Below, piece by piece: positions 1 to 11,589 of a stretch of DNA of 64,000 nt. Origin of the DNA: Lepas anatifera (lineage: Eukaryota > Arthropoda > Thecostraca > Lepadidae); assembly GCA_034440635.1 (NCBI GenBank), contig JAOTON010001819.1:2006001-2070000 (forward strand), read 5' to 3'. The first letter of the stretch is position 1. Each line of letters opens with the position of its first letter. The position numbers and the translations under genes are program-made. Under the pieces are notes generated by a model. That model did not search any database, was not told where the DNA came from, and saw nothing but the letters and a program-made list of their open reading frames with translations.

Positions 1-1154
1 CCATGAGTCTATCTGTGGCCCATTGAGCTAGTCTGATGACCTCATCTCTGGGACCAATGAGCTAGTCTAGTCCCTGGGTGAAGCATGAGCTGCTCTGTGG
101 CCTTGATCTACATCAGGGGCCCCTAAGGTGGTCTTGAATAGACAGATTATAAGAACACAAGGCCAACTCCCATCATCTCGGGGCGGGGTCACTGGAGGGG
201 GAGCTAGTCTAGTCCCTGGAGGCACAAGAGGCGGATGGGGGAAGTTGCTCTGGAGGCCTCTGATCCACACTTGGGGGCCCCAGAGCTGGTCTTGAATAGA
301 TTGGGAATAAGAACCCAATGGAAACTCCCCTTGTAAAACGGAGCTAACGGGGAATGAGGAATCTCTAAAACGGCTTGTGATACCTAGGCACCCCTGGTTA
401 TATAAATTGCTTATTATACTGGTGGATTCTGGGAAGGGATGATAAAAAGGCATGTGCCCCTGAGCTCAGAGCACAGTCCCCTAAACCAGGATTTCTACTA
501 ATTAATTTAGATGAAGAAATAGTTTTCACAATTTTCAGCCCTGTCACACCATCCCCATCCAAACCACCGGCCTGTTCACCTTTTATTTACTCTTAACTGG
601 GACCGAGCCTTGCGAATATGGAACTTAATAAACGCGTTCAAAAGGTATCTCCCAAATTTTTCCGGCAGCAAAAATGTGTTCTTCCAAAGACACTATACTA
701 CTCCTCGTCCCACGGCGATTGTGGGAGGCAAGGAACTTAATACGCATTCAGCTAGGGCTCACTCGTCACGACAAAACCAGTGGGCATAACAGAAAAATTT
801 TCGACTCCAATATGCCTTAACCTGCACATTGTAACAGATATCACATGCTCCGCTGATTTCTCTGATGTTAAGTACTTGCATGAGTTGGCTGCCCTTAAAT
901 CTATCCAAAAAAGTAGTGTTTTGGCTACTTCCATGACATTTTGGTGATATTTCGTTCCTTTTTTCGGTTTTAATAGAGTTTTCCTTCTCCGTCAATGATT
1001 TCTTTGCATTTTTATTGAACCAAAGATGCCACAAAAATTATATAAACAAAGATATAGTAAGTTTTTTAGGTTACGTTAAAAAGTGCCCTTTTTCCCCGGG
1101 GTGCCCCTCAAAGTTGGTGTGCCCCCCCATACGAAAGCTCTGGCTGCGCCCCTG
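1..1154 (+). mobile_element. Right part of a hAT-like minisatellite element (copy A)
   Basis: This non-coding stretch enters from outside the window and ends in CTCTGGCTGCGCCCCTG at 1138-1154. That is the inverse of the CAGGGGCGCAGCCAG start seen at 5966 and 26404. Positions 1-470 hold irregular ~21-bp units (gagctagtctagtccctg type), and 480-1154 is a tail that recurs at about 10860-11533 and, reversed, at 42173-43860. The first ~320 bases are almost identical to 7909-8230. The 8 bp after the end are CGTGGTCG; the matching left duplication lies outside the window. The class is inferred from the CAG-type terminus and from the 8-bp duplication of the related copy at 42173-54155. No transposase is visible, so it is non-autonomous. 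Confidence 0.65.
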
Positions 1155-1155
1155 C

Positions 1156-1475
1156 GTGGTCGAATCAATTTGTGGGCGTTTTGAACTGTGGGCGTTTCCA
1201 TAGGGCTCCTAATGCTAGATGTGCCAGATTTGCTATTTCTGCGCAACAACTGAGGCGTACATTTACGTATCTGATCTTTTGTGTTTTATTCTGGAATTGC
1301 GATTGCAATGGGTGATCGCCTGTGTGTTTGTGTTTGTGTGTGGCGGTGAAATGGATAAAAAGACTGGTTGTGGTTAGAAAATTCATTTCTTATGAGGGGC
1401 TAAATTTGACATTGAAATTTAGGAGCCCTATGGAAACGCCCACAGTTGAAAACGCCCACAAATTGATTCGACCAC
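1156..1475. repeat. 57-bp foldback (inverted repeat) element
   Basis: The arms at 1156-1212 and 1419-1475 are reverse complements over 57 bases with one mismatch by eye, around a ~206-base centre. The left arm begins one base after the end of the hAT-like copy A, so that element landed at its edge. The arm sequence (TGTGGGCGTTTTGAACTGTG) is also the unit of the 16-bp array that follows. No coding capacity is seen. Confidence 0.75.
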
Positions 1476-1700
1476 ACAACGTAAGACCCAAGGCTTTAAA
1501 CGTCCAAACTAAAATTGTCCACGGCTTAAATTACCCACAAATTAAAATACCCATGGATTAAAGGGCCCACAAATGCTCCCATAAGGGGATTTCAAACCAC
1601 CCACGACTAAAACGCCCACACATTAAGATACCCACATTCAAATGCTTAAAGCACCCACAATTCAAAAAGGCCACGAAGCACATCACCCACAAAACTGTGC
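1430..1700. repeat. Degenerate ~16-bp tandem array (CCCACAATTNAAACG-type)
   Basis: Repeated short units of the form cgcccacaattaaaa occur in loose tandem. The reverse-complement form of the same unit (tgtgggcgatttaagc) makes a second array at about 54600-54870. Both arrays lie close to a CTAGCATTA-like sequence, which suggests two copies of one repeat family. Confidence 0.6.
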
Positions 1701-2486
1701 GTCAAATCACGTGCTCAATAGTATATGAAAATGCCGCTAGGTGGCTAGCAAAGCTCTCATAGGAGTGCACGACGGGATAGGTATTTGGATATTTGTGTCA
1801 AAAAAATATGCTGCAAAGGTAAAGTAAAAGTACTCCAAGGCGGATTTGTGCCGCCGGTTTTCCCGCGCTTTCGCAAGGGCAATGAAAACACAGAAGGGTT
1901 CAATGACCCTGTTTGCGAGGGATCCATGGGCGTATTGAGAATTTGTAAAGAGGAGGGTTGGTTCGTTAGGCTTTGTTGGGATGATGTACCTGAGCCAGAG
2001 AGCGCAGTTCTTAACCAGGTACCTATAAGGTGCTCTGAGTCAGGGGTGGACGCAGATCCGAGTTTTGGGGGGCAAAACCCATGTCTATCTCTCCTCTTGG
2101 GGAAGGGGGATTGGGACGTGCGATTTGGGTGCTGAACAGACCTAATATAAGCTACCTCTCGAATGCATGATCGCTACCCTGGGGATTTATTTTTACTCTA
2201 TTTCCAGCTGGGAGCAGATTCTGCCCACCTCTCAGGTTTTTCCATATTATCTCCGCAACGGTTTGAGATAGGCTCTTGAAATTTGGTGACTTTTCTTACA
2301 ACTAAGTAGCACATATTCCCTAAGATTTTTGAAAATATATATGTGCCTGAGGCGGCGCTATGGCTCGCTAATCTGGGGGTTTATCCCGAAGCCGAGCATT
2401 GTCGCCTGCGCTTCGTTTGTCCTACAATAAAGCTGTCCGTTGCGAATTGGCAGCAGTTGTAATGTTTGAATGTTATTACTGAGATA
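1701..2486. other. Unassigned sequence
   Basis: No coding signal, RNA gene or clear repeat was recognised. A 116-codon open frame at 1785-2135 has no recognisable motif and no splice or codon signal. From about 2043 the text CAGGGGTGGACGCAG resembles the terminus of a hAT-type MITE, but I could not find its partner end. Confidence 0.4.
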
Positions 2487-3135
2487 TAGGAGGACAGTTG
2501 ATGTATATTTTAATATAATTTTGGCCATAGGCGGTTCCAGAAGCTCAAAATGCGGGGTTTACAATGTTATCCATCCAAACTCTTCCAAAGTAAATAGATT
2601 GCGTACAGAATCTTCGGGAGGGGTAAACATAACCATGCTTTGATCACATATGTGTATTTAATGATTATAAGAAGCCATAGGCGTGCTCAGGTACCGTAAT
2701 TGGGGGAGTTCACTCGCACTCAAGCTCGTTTTAGTGTTGTGTGTGCATTGAATGGGACAAAGCATTGCAACTATGCATTTAGTTCTAGCACCAAATGAGA
2801 TTTGGAATGACAGTTGATGTGTATTTTGGTATATTTTTGGCCATAGACGGTTCCAGGAGCTCAAAATGGGTTGTCTACAATGTTATCCATTCGAACTCTT
2901 CCAAATTGAATATAAACTGCCTACGGAATGGACGGGAGGGGTAAGAATAAGGATATATTGACCCCATCCATGTATTATATGATAATAGGATATCATATGC
3001 GCGCTCAGGTACCGTAATTAGGGGATTCGCTATCTTTCAAGCGTATTTTAGTGTAGTGTCTGCATTGAATGAGGCAAAGCATCGTAGATATTTGCCTTTA
3101 GTCTTAACACCAAATGGACACCATTCATCCATAGG
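2487..3135 (+). repeat. Tandem repeat with ~316- and 288-bp units
   Basis: The start motif ccatag-cggttccag-agctcaaaatg occurs at 2525 and 2841, and a degenerate copy at 3129. The intervening text aligns throughout, including the shared pieces caatgttatccatc, gcgctcaggtaccgtaatt and gcattgaatg. The bases at 2487-2524 match the end of the first full unit, so about 2.1 units are present. It may be a satellite or the remnant of a tandemly repeated element. Confidence 0.7.
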
Positions 3136-4087
3136 CGGATCCAGGAGTGTTCCCCGGTTCGGCCAGGGGTAGATAAAGGCAGGGTAATTTGAAAAATAGT
3201 CATACCTGAAAGGCAGGGTAATTTGTGTCTTACCACACTATTCAGCCTCCCTGAATCCACTTCTGACATATTTTCGATATTTGAGCACTTTGCTTGACGT
3301 CAGAGATATTACACTGTACCTGGCGTGTGCATTTCTGCAAAAAATATATGAAAACAATTTATATAATCCCCCCACATTTCTGGCCCTAAAACCGCCCTTG
3401 AATTTTTAATTTCACCTAAGTGAGGGATTTGACCATTTCCAAGCAATTCCCTGTCAATCCATACTAGTTCCGTGAAAATCAAGCCTAAGAGACAGGACCT
3501 TCGGGTAATCTAAACAAGGTAAAATGTATATTTTGAACCCCCTTCCCTCAGTTTTCAAAATTTTGAAATTGTAATTAAAAAATAGAGTTAAGCCTGAGGG
3601 GAATCGATTGCAGTTTAAGTTTTTAAAATCGAGCGGGTAGATTTCGAGATCTTAGGGGGGCGGAAGCTCCTCCTGTTGGAAATAGAGGTAGGTGGGAGCC
3701 CGTTGGAAATAGTGTTAAGATTTAATTGCCCGACAGAACCATAGTGGATGCACCTTTTTCAAAAAAATTATCCGGCCTTTCGGGGGGCCAAAAGATAGTT
3801 TGGCACCCCTTCCAGCGCTTTGGGGGAGGAGTAATGGCCGGAACGCCCTCCCCCGCGTCCGCCAATGCTCTGAGTCACATTGTAAGTTGCCGCTTCTCGT
3901 TTCCTTTGGGAGGCGAGGGATAAGTTTATAAAGTGATATTTGGGAAAGGTGGAAAGCTGAGAAGATTTACGGGCACCGAGTGCAGTGGATGCCTCAGGTC
4001 CACCTTTTGTCACTGACTTATTCCCCAGTGGCACGCATTCTGCTGAAAAAATATATTTAAATAGTTTAGCAGGAGTAGAAGAATATT
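3136..4087. other. Unassigned AT-rich sequence
   Basis: No gene was found. Open frames on both strands at 3726-4139 are short, overlap each other and lack motifs. A G/C-rich hairpin (ccggcctttcggggggcc) sits near 3773. This looks like old, decayed repeat. Confidence 0.35.
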
Positions 4088-5442
4088 TTAACCCGCACCC
4101 CACCGGGGGTCCGGTGCAAACTTCGCCCCACCGGGGCATCGATGCTTCCCCTCTAACTCCGAAAATATGGGGATGAGTGCGAATCTGTAAAGTGAATTAG
4201 ATAGCTTGTGTGAATTCAGTAATATTTCAATTCGCATGTTGAAGCGCTTTGATCAATGGTTTGACCTCCAGAGGTCAACTTAGATCAAGATAGGCTATTT
4301 CTACTAAAATATGAAATGCGAAAGAAACCTTGGCATAGCTCTCATGCCATTAGAGCTATTGAGATTTGGTAAAAAATAAACATTCAAAAGGAAATGACGG
4401 GGGTTTTCCGCTATGTGGCATATAATGAGCTCCCGCCAGTGGTTTGACCTCCAGAGGTCACCACGTGACTTAATATACCCTAAGGCCACGAAAGTCAGAA
4501 AGTGACCTTTCCGTAGGACTTTGAGTTTGACTTTGAGAGCAATTTTAAGGCATTTTCAGGCCGAATTCGCAAAAATGAGAATAGGACTTCTGAAACAACT
4601 TTTGTGACCTTTTGATCTAGCCAATAAAATTTGTTCGCGTATCTCCCTTTAAGAAACCTGAGCATAGCTCTCACGCCATTAGAGCTATTGAGATCAAGCA
4701 AAAATAGTTTGATAGGAAAATGCCAGGACTTTCTCCGCTATGTGAAACATAATAGCCTCCCGCCAGAGGTTTGACCTCCAGAGGGTACCTCGTGACTTAA
4801 TATGACTTGAGGTCTCGAAAGGTAAGAAAGTGACCGCATTGTATATCAAATGAAAACCAGTAACAAGACACACACGATGACCTTTGATTCAGCGCTCCAG
4901 CTTGATTAGGTCAAAAGCTATCGTCAAAATACTGTTTTTGCCCCTGGTGACTTGTGAGGACGTCGGATTGGTCAAAAGGAAAATATTGCCCCTGGGATCC
5001 GTGAAGGGGTGTCCAAGAACGCTTTTCTGAGCAATATAAACATTGACATTAATTTTTGTGGATTTTAAATAAAAAGACAGCTTTTCCCATGCTTTTTCAA
5101 TGGAATAGTTCACCTCGTGACCTGTCCTCAGGTCACGAAATCAAAAATCCCGGATATGCATTTTGAGGACCCTGAAGGTTCCATGAAGTACACGAAGCTT
5201 CAAATGGATCGGCTTAGAAATGTAGCTATGATAGAGCTCAAAAGTTGAAGTGAGGTGACCTTGGTTGACCTCGCCTGGTGACCTGACCTAGTGTGACCCA
5301 GAGTAAAAAAATTCAGGGATGATGGGAAAATGATTTGGTGAGAGAAAGATTCCTCAACTGCGGTGCTGTGCCCCGCTGTTTTTCTGTTATTCCGGAAAAA
5401 CCTTAGGGAGGCCATCGATGCCCCCGGTGGGGCGAGGGTTAA
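4088..5442 (+). mobile_element. Complete TTAA-flanked AGGTCA-rich element (piggyBac-type MITE)
   Basis: The element is bounded by TTAA at 4088-4091 and 5439-5442. Its ends are inverted repeats: the left reads TTAACCCGCACCCCACCGGG and the right, reversed, TTAACCCTCGCCCCACCGGG. A TTAA target and ends starting CCC are the hallmark of the piggyBac superfamily. It has no transposase and is 1,355 bp long. The left end has an internal duplication of the CCCCACCGGGG block. The body carries many TGACCT/AGGTCA hexamers, including two exact copies of TGACCTCCAGAGGTCA (near 4262 and 4447). Related copies are at 35562-41527 and 44300-45293. Class assignment is by termini only. Confidence 0.75.
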
Positions 5443-5548
5443 GCTATTGACCTTATGAAGGGTAATAGTTGTAGTGCTTAACCCAAGTAAGGGGTGTCAC
5501 CAAGGAGGGTAGAGTAAATAAGAGACCCTATGAGGACGTCAAAAGTGA

Positions 5549-5866
5549 CAAAGGTGGATCCAGGATTTCCAATCAGGGGGTATACATAATCGGAATAGGG
5601 TGGTAGTTAGAGCCGCAAACATTATCGGGATGGGGCACCATCCGTACCAGGAACGAGTTCGGGCACATCCTATCACGGGAGCACCGATACTAGCATTCTA
5701 GGGGAGGGGCGTCCGAGGTGGAAGCAGTGGTGAATACAAGAAGGGGGGCTTGGAGGGGTCAAGCCCCTTGTACTGTCAGACTGCCTGTAGAAAATGTGTT
5801 GCACACAATGGCGGGCAAGGCTTGAGCATGAATTACTATAATGATTTACTGGATCCGCCACTGATG
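5549..5866. mobile_element. Small hAT-type MITE (CAGTGGCGGATCCAG ends)
   Basis: The left end reads CAAAGGTGGATCCAGG and the right end CTGGATCCGCCACTGATG, so the terminal motifs are inverted. Flanks of 8 bp, AAAAGTGA before and AGAAGTGA after, match at 7 of 8 positions, as expected for hAT-type duplication. No coding potential. MITEs with similar ends lie at 20733, 24498 and 51540. Confidence 0.6.
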
Positions 5867-5965
5867 AGAAGTGACATTTCAGGGGGAACCATTAATCTTT
5901 GAAGAAGGGACGTGACCATTTCAGGAGGAGCCGGGAGGGCGATCTTGCCCCTTCCTCGCCCCCTG

Positions 5966-6483
5966 CAGGGGCGCAGCCAGGGGGGGCACAGGGGGCACGT
6001 GCCCCCCATCGGTCCGGGGTGTCCTTTTGATTGCCAGGTGGTGTACCCTCTTTGGGCCGTGCCGCTCGAAATTTAGTGCCCTACGCCGTTGAGTCTAGAT
6101 GGAACTAGGCTGTATTTAGCGCTTTAAGCGATTGTTTGACAATTACGTGCCTTTTTGGTCAGTTAGAGCATTCTGTCACCTTTCCAAGCACCCGGGAAGA
6201 GTATAGGCACGTAATCCGTTTCCAGATAATGCCTCATCGTCTCCAAGCTCATCTGGTGCTCCTTGGAGCTGATCATGTGCCCTCTGAGCTGATCTGATGC
6301 CCGCGTAGTCAATCTGGTGCCCCCCTGAGAAAATAAGTGTGCCTTCTGAACCTATATAATACTCTCTGAGTTAGTTTGATGCCTCCGAGCTTGCCTGGTG
6401 TCCTTTTAGCTGTTTTAGTGCCCCTTGAGCTGATCTGGGCCCCCTGAGCTTATTTAATGCCTCCCGGAGTTGATCTACTGTCC
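5966..6483 (+). repeat. Left-terminal unit, first of two tandem copies
   Basis: This 518-bp unit begins CAGGGGCGCAGCCAG and the next begins CAGGGGTGCATCCAG at 6484. Both contain the perfect palindrome or a variant of GGGGGCACGTGCCCCC (here 5991-6006), the phrase gtgccctacgccgttga, and a short 21-bp array ending ttgatctactgtc. The copy at 26404 has three such units in a row. Confidence 0.7.
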
Positions 6484-6779
6484 AGGGGTGCATCCAGGGG
6501 GCACATGGGGCGCGTGCCCCCATCACTGCCGGGGTGCCCTTTTGATTGTCAGGTGGTGTACCCAGTTTGGGCCGTGCCGCTCGAAATTTAGTGCCCTACG
6601 CCGTTGAACCTAGATGTAACTGGACCGGATGTAGCGATTGAAACTATTGTTGGACAACTTAATACCTTTTTCGGTCAGCTAGGGAATTCTGTCGCCTTTC
6701 CAAGCACCCGGGAAGAGTATGGGCACCTAGTATGTGTTCACCTAATTCCTCATCGTCGCCAATAATCGTACGGGTGAAG

Positions 6780-7930
6780 CTAATCTGGTGCTCCTTGAGC
6801 TCATCTCGTGGCCTCTCAGCTGGTATTGGCCCCTTGAGCTGATTACTTGCCTTCTAAGCTGATCTGGTGCCCCTGAGTCAATCGAGTGCCCCACTGATCA
6901 AATGATTGTGCCTCCTGAACCTATATAATGCCCTCTGAGTTAGCCTAATGCCTCCGAGCTTGCTTGGTGCCCTAATAGCTGATTTAGTGCCCCTTGAGCT
7001 GATTCGGGCCCCCGAGCTGATCTCATGCCTCCCAAAGTTGATTCTGTCTCCTAAGTCAATATGGTGCCTCTTCAGCTGGTTAGGTGCCCCCTCAGCTGAT
7101 TATTGATGTCTCCTTAGATAGCCTGGCGCCCCCCTGAGCTGGTTTGGTGGGCCCTGAGCCCACCTTGTGTCCCCTGAGCTGTTATGTTGCTCCCTGAGCT
7201 GATTTAGGCTCATGCCATAGTCTGGGGTGCTGGGAGCTGAGCTGGCCCCCGAGCGGATCGATCTGGTGCCACCTGAGCTGCACTAATGCCTCTGAGTCGA
7301 TCTGGTGCCTCCTGAGCCCATCTGATGCCCTCTGAGCTAGTTTGGTGCCCCCTGAGCTAATCTGGTGCCCTTTAAGCTGATCTGGGCCTCCTTACGTGAT
7401 TTCATGAGTAGCTCTAAAGCTCTGAGCTGAGCTGGGCGCACAGGGGCTGGTGAGGACCCCTGAGATGATATGGGGCTCCTGAGCTGATTAAGTGCCTCCT
7501 GACTTGATCTGGTATTCCCGAGCTGATCTGGGCCCCGAGTTGGTCGGGGGCCCCTTATCTGATTGTTTGTCCCCGAGGCTGATCTGGTGCCCTATGGGCC
7601 GATCTGGTGTTCCCTGAGCAGCTCTGGGGCTTTTGAACTGCTTGGGACCCGAGCTGGTGGAGGATTCCTGAGCTGATTTAGTGGCCATGACTTGATCTTG
7701 CCCCCTGACCTGACTTGAGGTTCCTGAACTCATCTGGGGCCTCAAGAGCTGATCTGGGGCCCAATAGCGGATCTAGGTTCTGAGGGTACCCTGAGCTGGT
7801 GTGGGCGCTGAGCTTGTGAGAGCCCTTTAAGTTGGCTTGAGGCCCCCTGAGGTAATCTGGCGCCTTAAACTGTTCTGGGGCTTCTTGAACTGGTTTAAAG
7901 CCCTATGAGCCTATCGGTGGCTCATTGAGC
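6780..7930 (+). repeat. ~21-bp minisatellite array
   Basis: About 1.15 kb of degenerate units near 20-22 bp with consensus GAGCTGATCTGGTGCCCCCT. Units vary by single bases and small indels. The same array recurs at 9480-10480, 26690-26909, 33800-34050, 34330-34940 and, reversed, at 45297-46400, always inside this hAT-like family. Confidence 0.8.
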
Positions 7931-8231
7931 TAGTCTGATGACCTCATCTCTGGGACCAATGAGCTAGTCTAGTCCCTGGGTGAAGCATGAGCTGCTCTGT
8001 GGCCTTGATCTACATCAGGGGCCCCTAAGGTGGTCTTGAATAGACAGATTATAAGAACACAAGGCCAACTCCCATCATCTCGGGGCGGGGTCACTGGAGG
8101 GGGAGCTAGTCTAGTCCCTGGAGGCACAAGAGGCGGATGGGGGAAGCTGCTCTGGAGGCCTCTGATTCACACTTGGGGGCCCCAGAGCTGGTCTTGAATA
8201 GATGGGGAATAAGAACACGATGGAAACTCCC

Positions 8232-9478
8232 CTTGTAAACTACGCAACCCTGGTTAGATAGGCAACCCACAAAGATACGGCAATTATTTTGCTTCATGAC
8301 ACAGGACTTCAAATGGTATACAACATGACCTTGACATGTCGTTATTTGACCCTGAACCGAAGTCATTGACCTCAGGTCATGGTCAAATATAAGAGTATCC
8401 CGTAACCTAAGAAGGCCATGTTGCATGCCATTCGTCTCGTTGAGCTGGAACAAACACATAAATGCCACCAGATGTCTTATAAAATGCCGCCATATATCTT
8501 ATTAAATGCCGCCAGAAATGAGACACTGCTCCGCCAGATGAACCCTGTCCGTTTCCTTGGTGAGGCAAGATGAGGCTCCCCTTTCACGCATAAACACATT
8601 GTTACAGTGGCAATAAACGTGAAATCAAACGGAAATAACTACTTCTGAAAGGCCCTGCAGAGAAAAAATCAGTCAGTGCCCAGGCACCTTATATCAAGTC
8701 GAGTTAATGCAATAACATTCTTTTGTAGAACATACCAACTCCACCAGGGCTCTCCCGGTACCCGTCACCTTCTGGGGGAGAGGAACAAGGCCGACAGTTC
8801 AGGTAGCAGGGTGGTCTTGATGTAAGGTCAAAGGCATAAATTACCCCAACAAGGCAATAGCATGCATGGCCATGATTATTAATATGAGCCAAATGGTCTC
8901 CATGACAACAAAATAATAGTTATACTGCGTTTAATTGAAAATTTTTAACACTCAGATAATTTTGTTAACCCTTGGTGACCACTGCTGACATGGCTATGGA
9001 CCTAACCGGACATCTGTTTGTGACGTATCACATTTTTCAATTGAACAGCTTTTGAATGTTATCCAGAAATTTCGTCTTGCATTTCTAAGAGCGAGTTAGA
9101 CTTCCACTTCGAAAAATCACTATGCATGGGCATAGGAATGACGTCATAACTCAGCAACCTGACCTGACCTAGCTAGGTATTTTTTTGTCAAAAATGTTAA
9201 AAATTTGTCAGGTAGCAGATACGCATACTGAAATTGCCTTAATACAAATACTTTTGGAATTATTTGCAAGAGAAACTGAGACTAGCAGGTCCAATGGAAC
9301 ACGCAATAGGTGCCGGAAAACAAGCATCAGAGACGAAATTTTCACTTGCCTATGGTCGAAGTTTTTTGCAAGGTAGAACAATATCATCTGCACTCAAAGT
9401 CTCCATTTTAACCCTAGAATCACCTCCTGAGTGGCAATAGGTATATTAAAAAAATTTCACCATCATTATCATCCCCCC
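8232..9478. other. Non-array insertion inside copy B, AGGTCA-bearing
   Basis: The minisatellite pattern stops after the phrase cttgtaaactacgcaaccctgg and resumes at 9480. The inserted text contains phrases such as atgaccttgacatgtcg, gacctcaggtcatgg and gacctgacctagctagg. These align loosely with the TTAA-element family (compare 36780-36900). Clean TTAA ends are not visible, so this is probably an old or partial copy. Open frames at 8106-8468 and 8704-8892 on the minus strand have no recognisable product. Confidence 0.5.
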
Positions 9479-9479
9479 C

Positions 9480-10480
9480 AACCTGGGCTGAGCTGGGCCC
9501 ACAGAGGCTGATGAGGGCCCCTGAGATTGTATGGGGCTCCTGAGCTGATTAAGTGCCTCCTGACTTGATCTGATATTCCCTAGCTGGTCGGGGACCACTG
9601 ATCTGATTGTTTGTACCCGAAGATAATCTGGTGCCCTATGGGCATCTGGTGTCCCCTGAGCAGCTCTAGGGCTTTTGAACTGATTGGACCCCGACCTGGT
9701 GAGGGATCCCTGAGCTGATTTAGTGCCCCTGACTTGAACTTGCCACCTGAGCTGATCGGTCTGGTGCACCCTGAGCAGATATACTGCCCCTGAACTTAAC
9801 TAATTCCCCCTGAGTCGATCTGGTGCCTGCTGAGTCATCATTGTGTCTCCTAAGCCCATCTGATTCCCTCTGAGCTAGTCTAGTGCTCCATGGCTAGTAT
9901 TGTGCCCTTTTAAGCTGACCTGGACCTCCTGGGTTGATTACGTGATTTCCTGAGCAGCTCCCAGGCTCTGAGCTCAGCTGTGCCCACAGGGGTTGGTGAG
10001 GGCCCCTGAGATGGCATGGGGCTCCTGAGCTGATTAAGTGCCTCCTGACTTGATCTGGTATTCCCGAGCTGATCTGGGTTCCGAGCTGGTCGGGGACTAC
10101 TGATCTGATTGTTTGTCCGCGAGGCTGATCTGGTGCCCTATGGGCCGATTTGGTGTCCCCTGAGCAGCTCTGGGGCTTTTGAACTGATTGGGCCCCGAAC
10201 TGGTTAGGGATCACTGAGCTGATTAAGTGCCCCTGACTTGATCTTGTCCCCTGACCTGACTTGAGGCCCCTGAACTGATCTGGGGGCCCCAAGAGCTGAT
10301 ATGGGGCCCAGGAGTGGATCTGGGTTCTGAGGGTACCCTGAGCTGGTCTGGGCTCTGAGCTTGTGAGAACCCCTAATGTTGGCTTGAGGCCTCCTGAGGT
10401 TAGCTGGCGCCTTAAACTGTTCTGGGGCTTCTAAAACTGGTTTAAGGCCCTATGAGGCTACTTGTGGCCCATTGAGCTAG
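9480..10480 (+). repeat. ~21-bp minisatellite array, second block of copy B
   Basis: Same unit family as 6780-7930. Several phrases (ggggctcctgagctgattaa, gatctgattgtttgt) recur in the same order in both blocks, which indicates segmental duplication of the array within or between copies. Confidence 0.75.
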
Positions 10481-11589
10481 TCTGACGACTTCATCTCTAG
10501 GGCCAATGAGCTAGTCAAGTCCCTGGATGAAGCATGAGCTGCTCTAGGGCCCTGATCTACGTCAGGAGCCCTGGGGTGGTCTAGACAGATAATAAGAACA
10601 CAAGGCCAACTCCCATCATCTCGGGGCAGGGTCACTGAGCTAGTCTAGTCCCTGGAGGTACAACTGGGGGGAGCTACTCTGGAGGCCTTTGATCCACACT
10701 TGGGGGCCCCAGAGCTGATCTTGAATAGATGGGGAATAAGAGCACGATGGAAACTCCCCATGTAAACTAGGCAACCCTGGTTATATAAATTGCTTATTAT
10801 ACTGCTGGATTCTGGGAAGGCATGATAAAAAGGCATGTGCCCCTGAGCCCAGAGCATAGTCCCCTAAACCAGGATTTCTACTAATTAATTTCAATGAAGA
10901 ACTAGTTTTCACAATTTTTAGCCGTGTCCCACCATCCCCATACAAACCACCGCCCTGTTCACATTTTCTTTACTCTTAACTGGCACCGATCCTTGATAAT
11001 ATGGAACTCAATAAATGCGTTCAAAAGGTATCTCCCAAATTATTCCGGCAGGAAAAATTTTATTCTTCCAAAGCCACTATCCCACTCCTCGTCCCACGGC
11101 GACTGTGGGAGGCGAGGAACTTAATCCGCGTTCAACCAGGGCTCACTCGTCACGAAAAAACCAGCTGGTATAACAAACGAATTTTCGACTCCAAAATTTC
11201 TTAACTTGCACATGTTAACAGATATCACAGGCTCCGCTGATTTCTTTGATGTTAAGTACTTGTATGAGTTGGCCTATTTCCCCTTAAATCTATCTAAAAC
11301 AGTCGTGTTTTGGCTAGTTCCGTGACATTTTGCTGATATTTTTTTTGGTTTTAATCGAGTTTTCCTTCTCCGTCAATGCTTGATTTGCATTTTTATTAAA
11401 CCAAAATCGCCCAAAATGATATAAACAAAGATATAGTACGTTTTTTAGGTTGCATCAAAAAGTGCCCTTTTTCTCCTGGGGTGCCCCTCAAAGCTGGCGT
11501 GCCCCCCATACCAAAGCTCTGGCTGCGCTCCTGCCGCCCCTAGTCAATAACTTTCACACCGAGTCCTCACTGCCGCCCTCGCCTTATCA

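Larger units (their letters stand above)
5966..11533 (+). mobile_element. hAT-like minisatellite element (copy B)
   Basis: It starts CAGGGGCGCAGCCAG at 5966 and ends CTCTGGCTGCGCTCCTG at 11533, giving inverted termini of about 15 bp. Inside are two tandem copies of the left-terminal unit, long arrays of ~21-bp units rich in GAGCTGATCTGGTGCC, an intrusion at 8232-9478, and a conserved tail from about 10860. The 8-bp flanks (GCCCCCTG and CCGCCCCT) do not form a clear duplication, so this copy may be rearranged; the tail-like text at 7909-8230 and again at 10440-10760 suggests two fused copies. No transposase frame was found. Confidence 0.65.

Noticed and set aside
1785..2135. 116-codon open frame as a host gene
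   Set aside because: No recognisable motif, splice context or compositional signal, and its end overlaps MITE-like text.
5958..11541. 8-bp target duplication of copy B
   Set aside because: The flanks GCCCCCTG and CCGCCCCT only resemble each other because both are C-rich; no register gives a convincing match.
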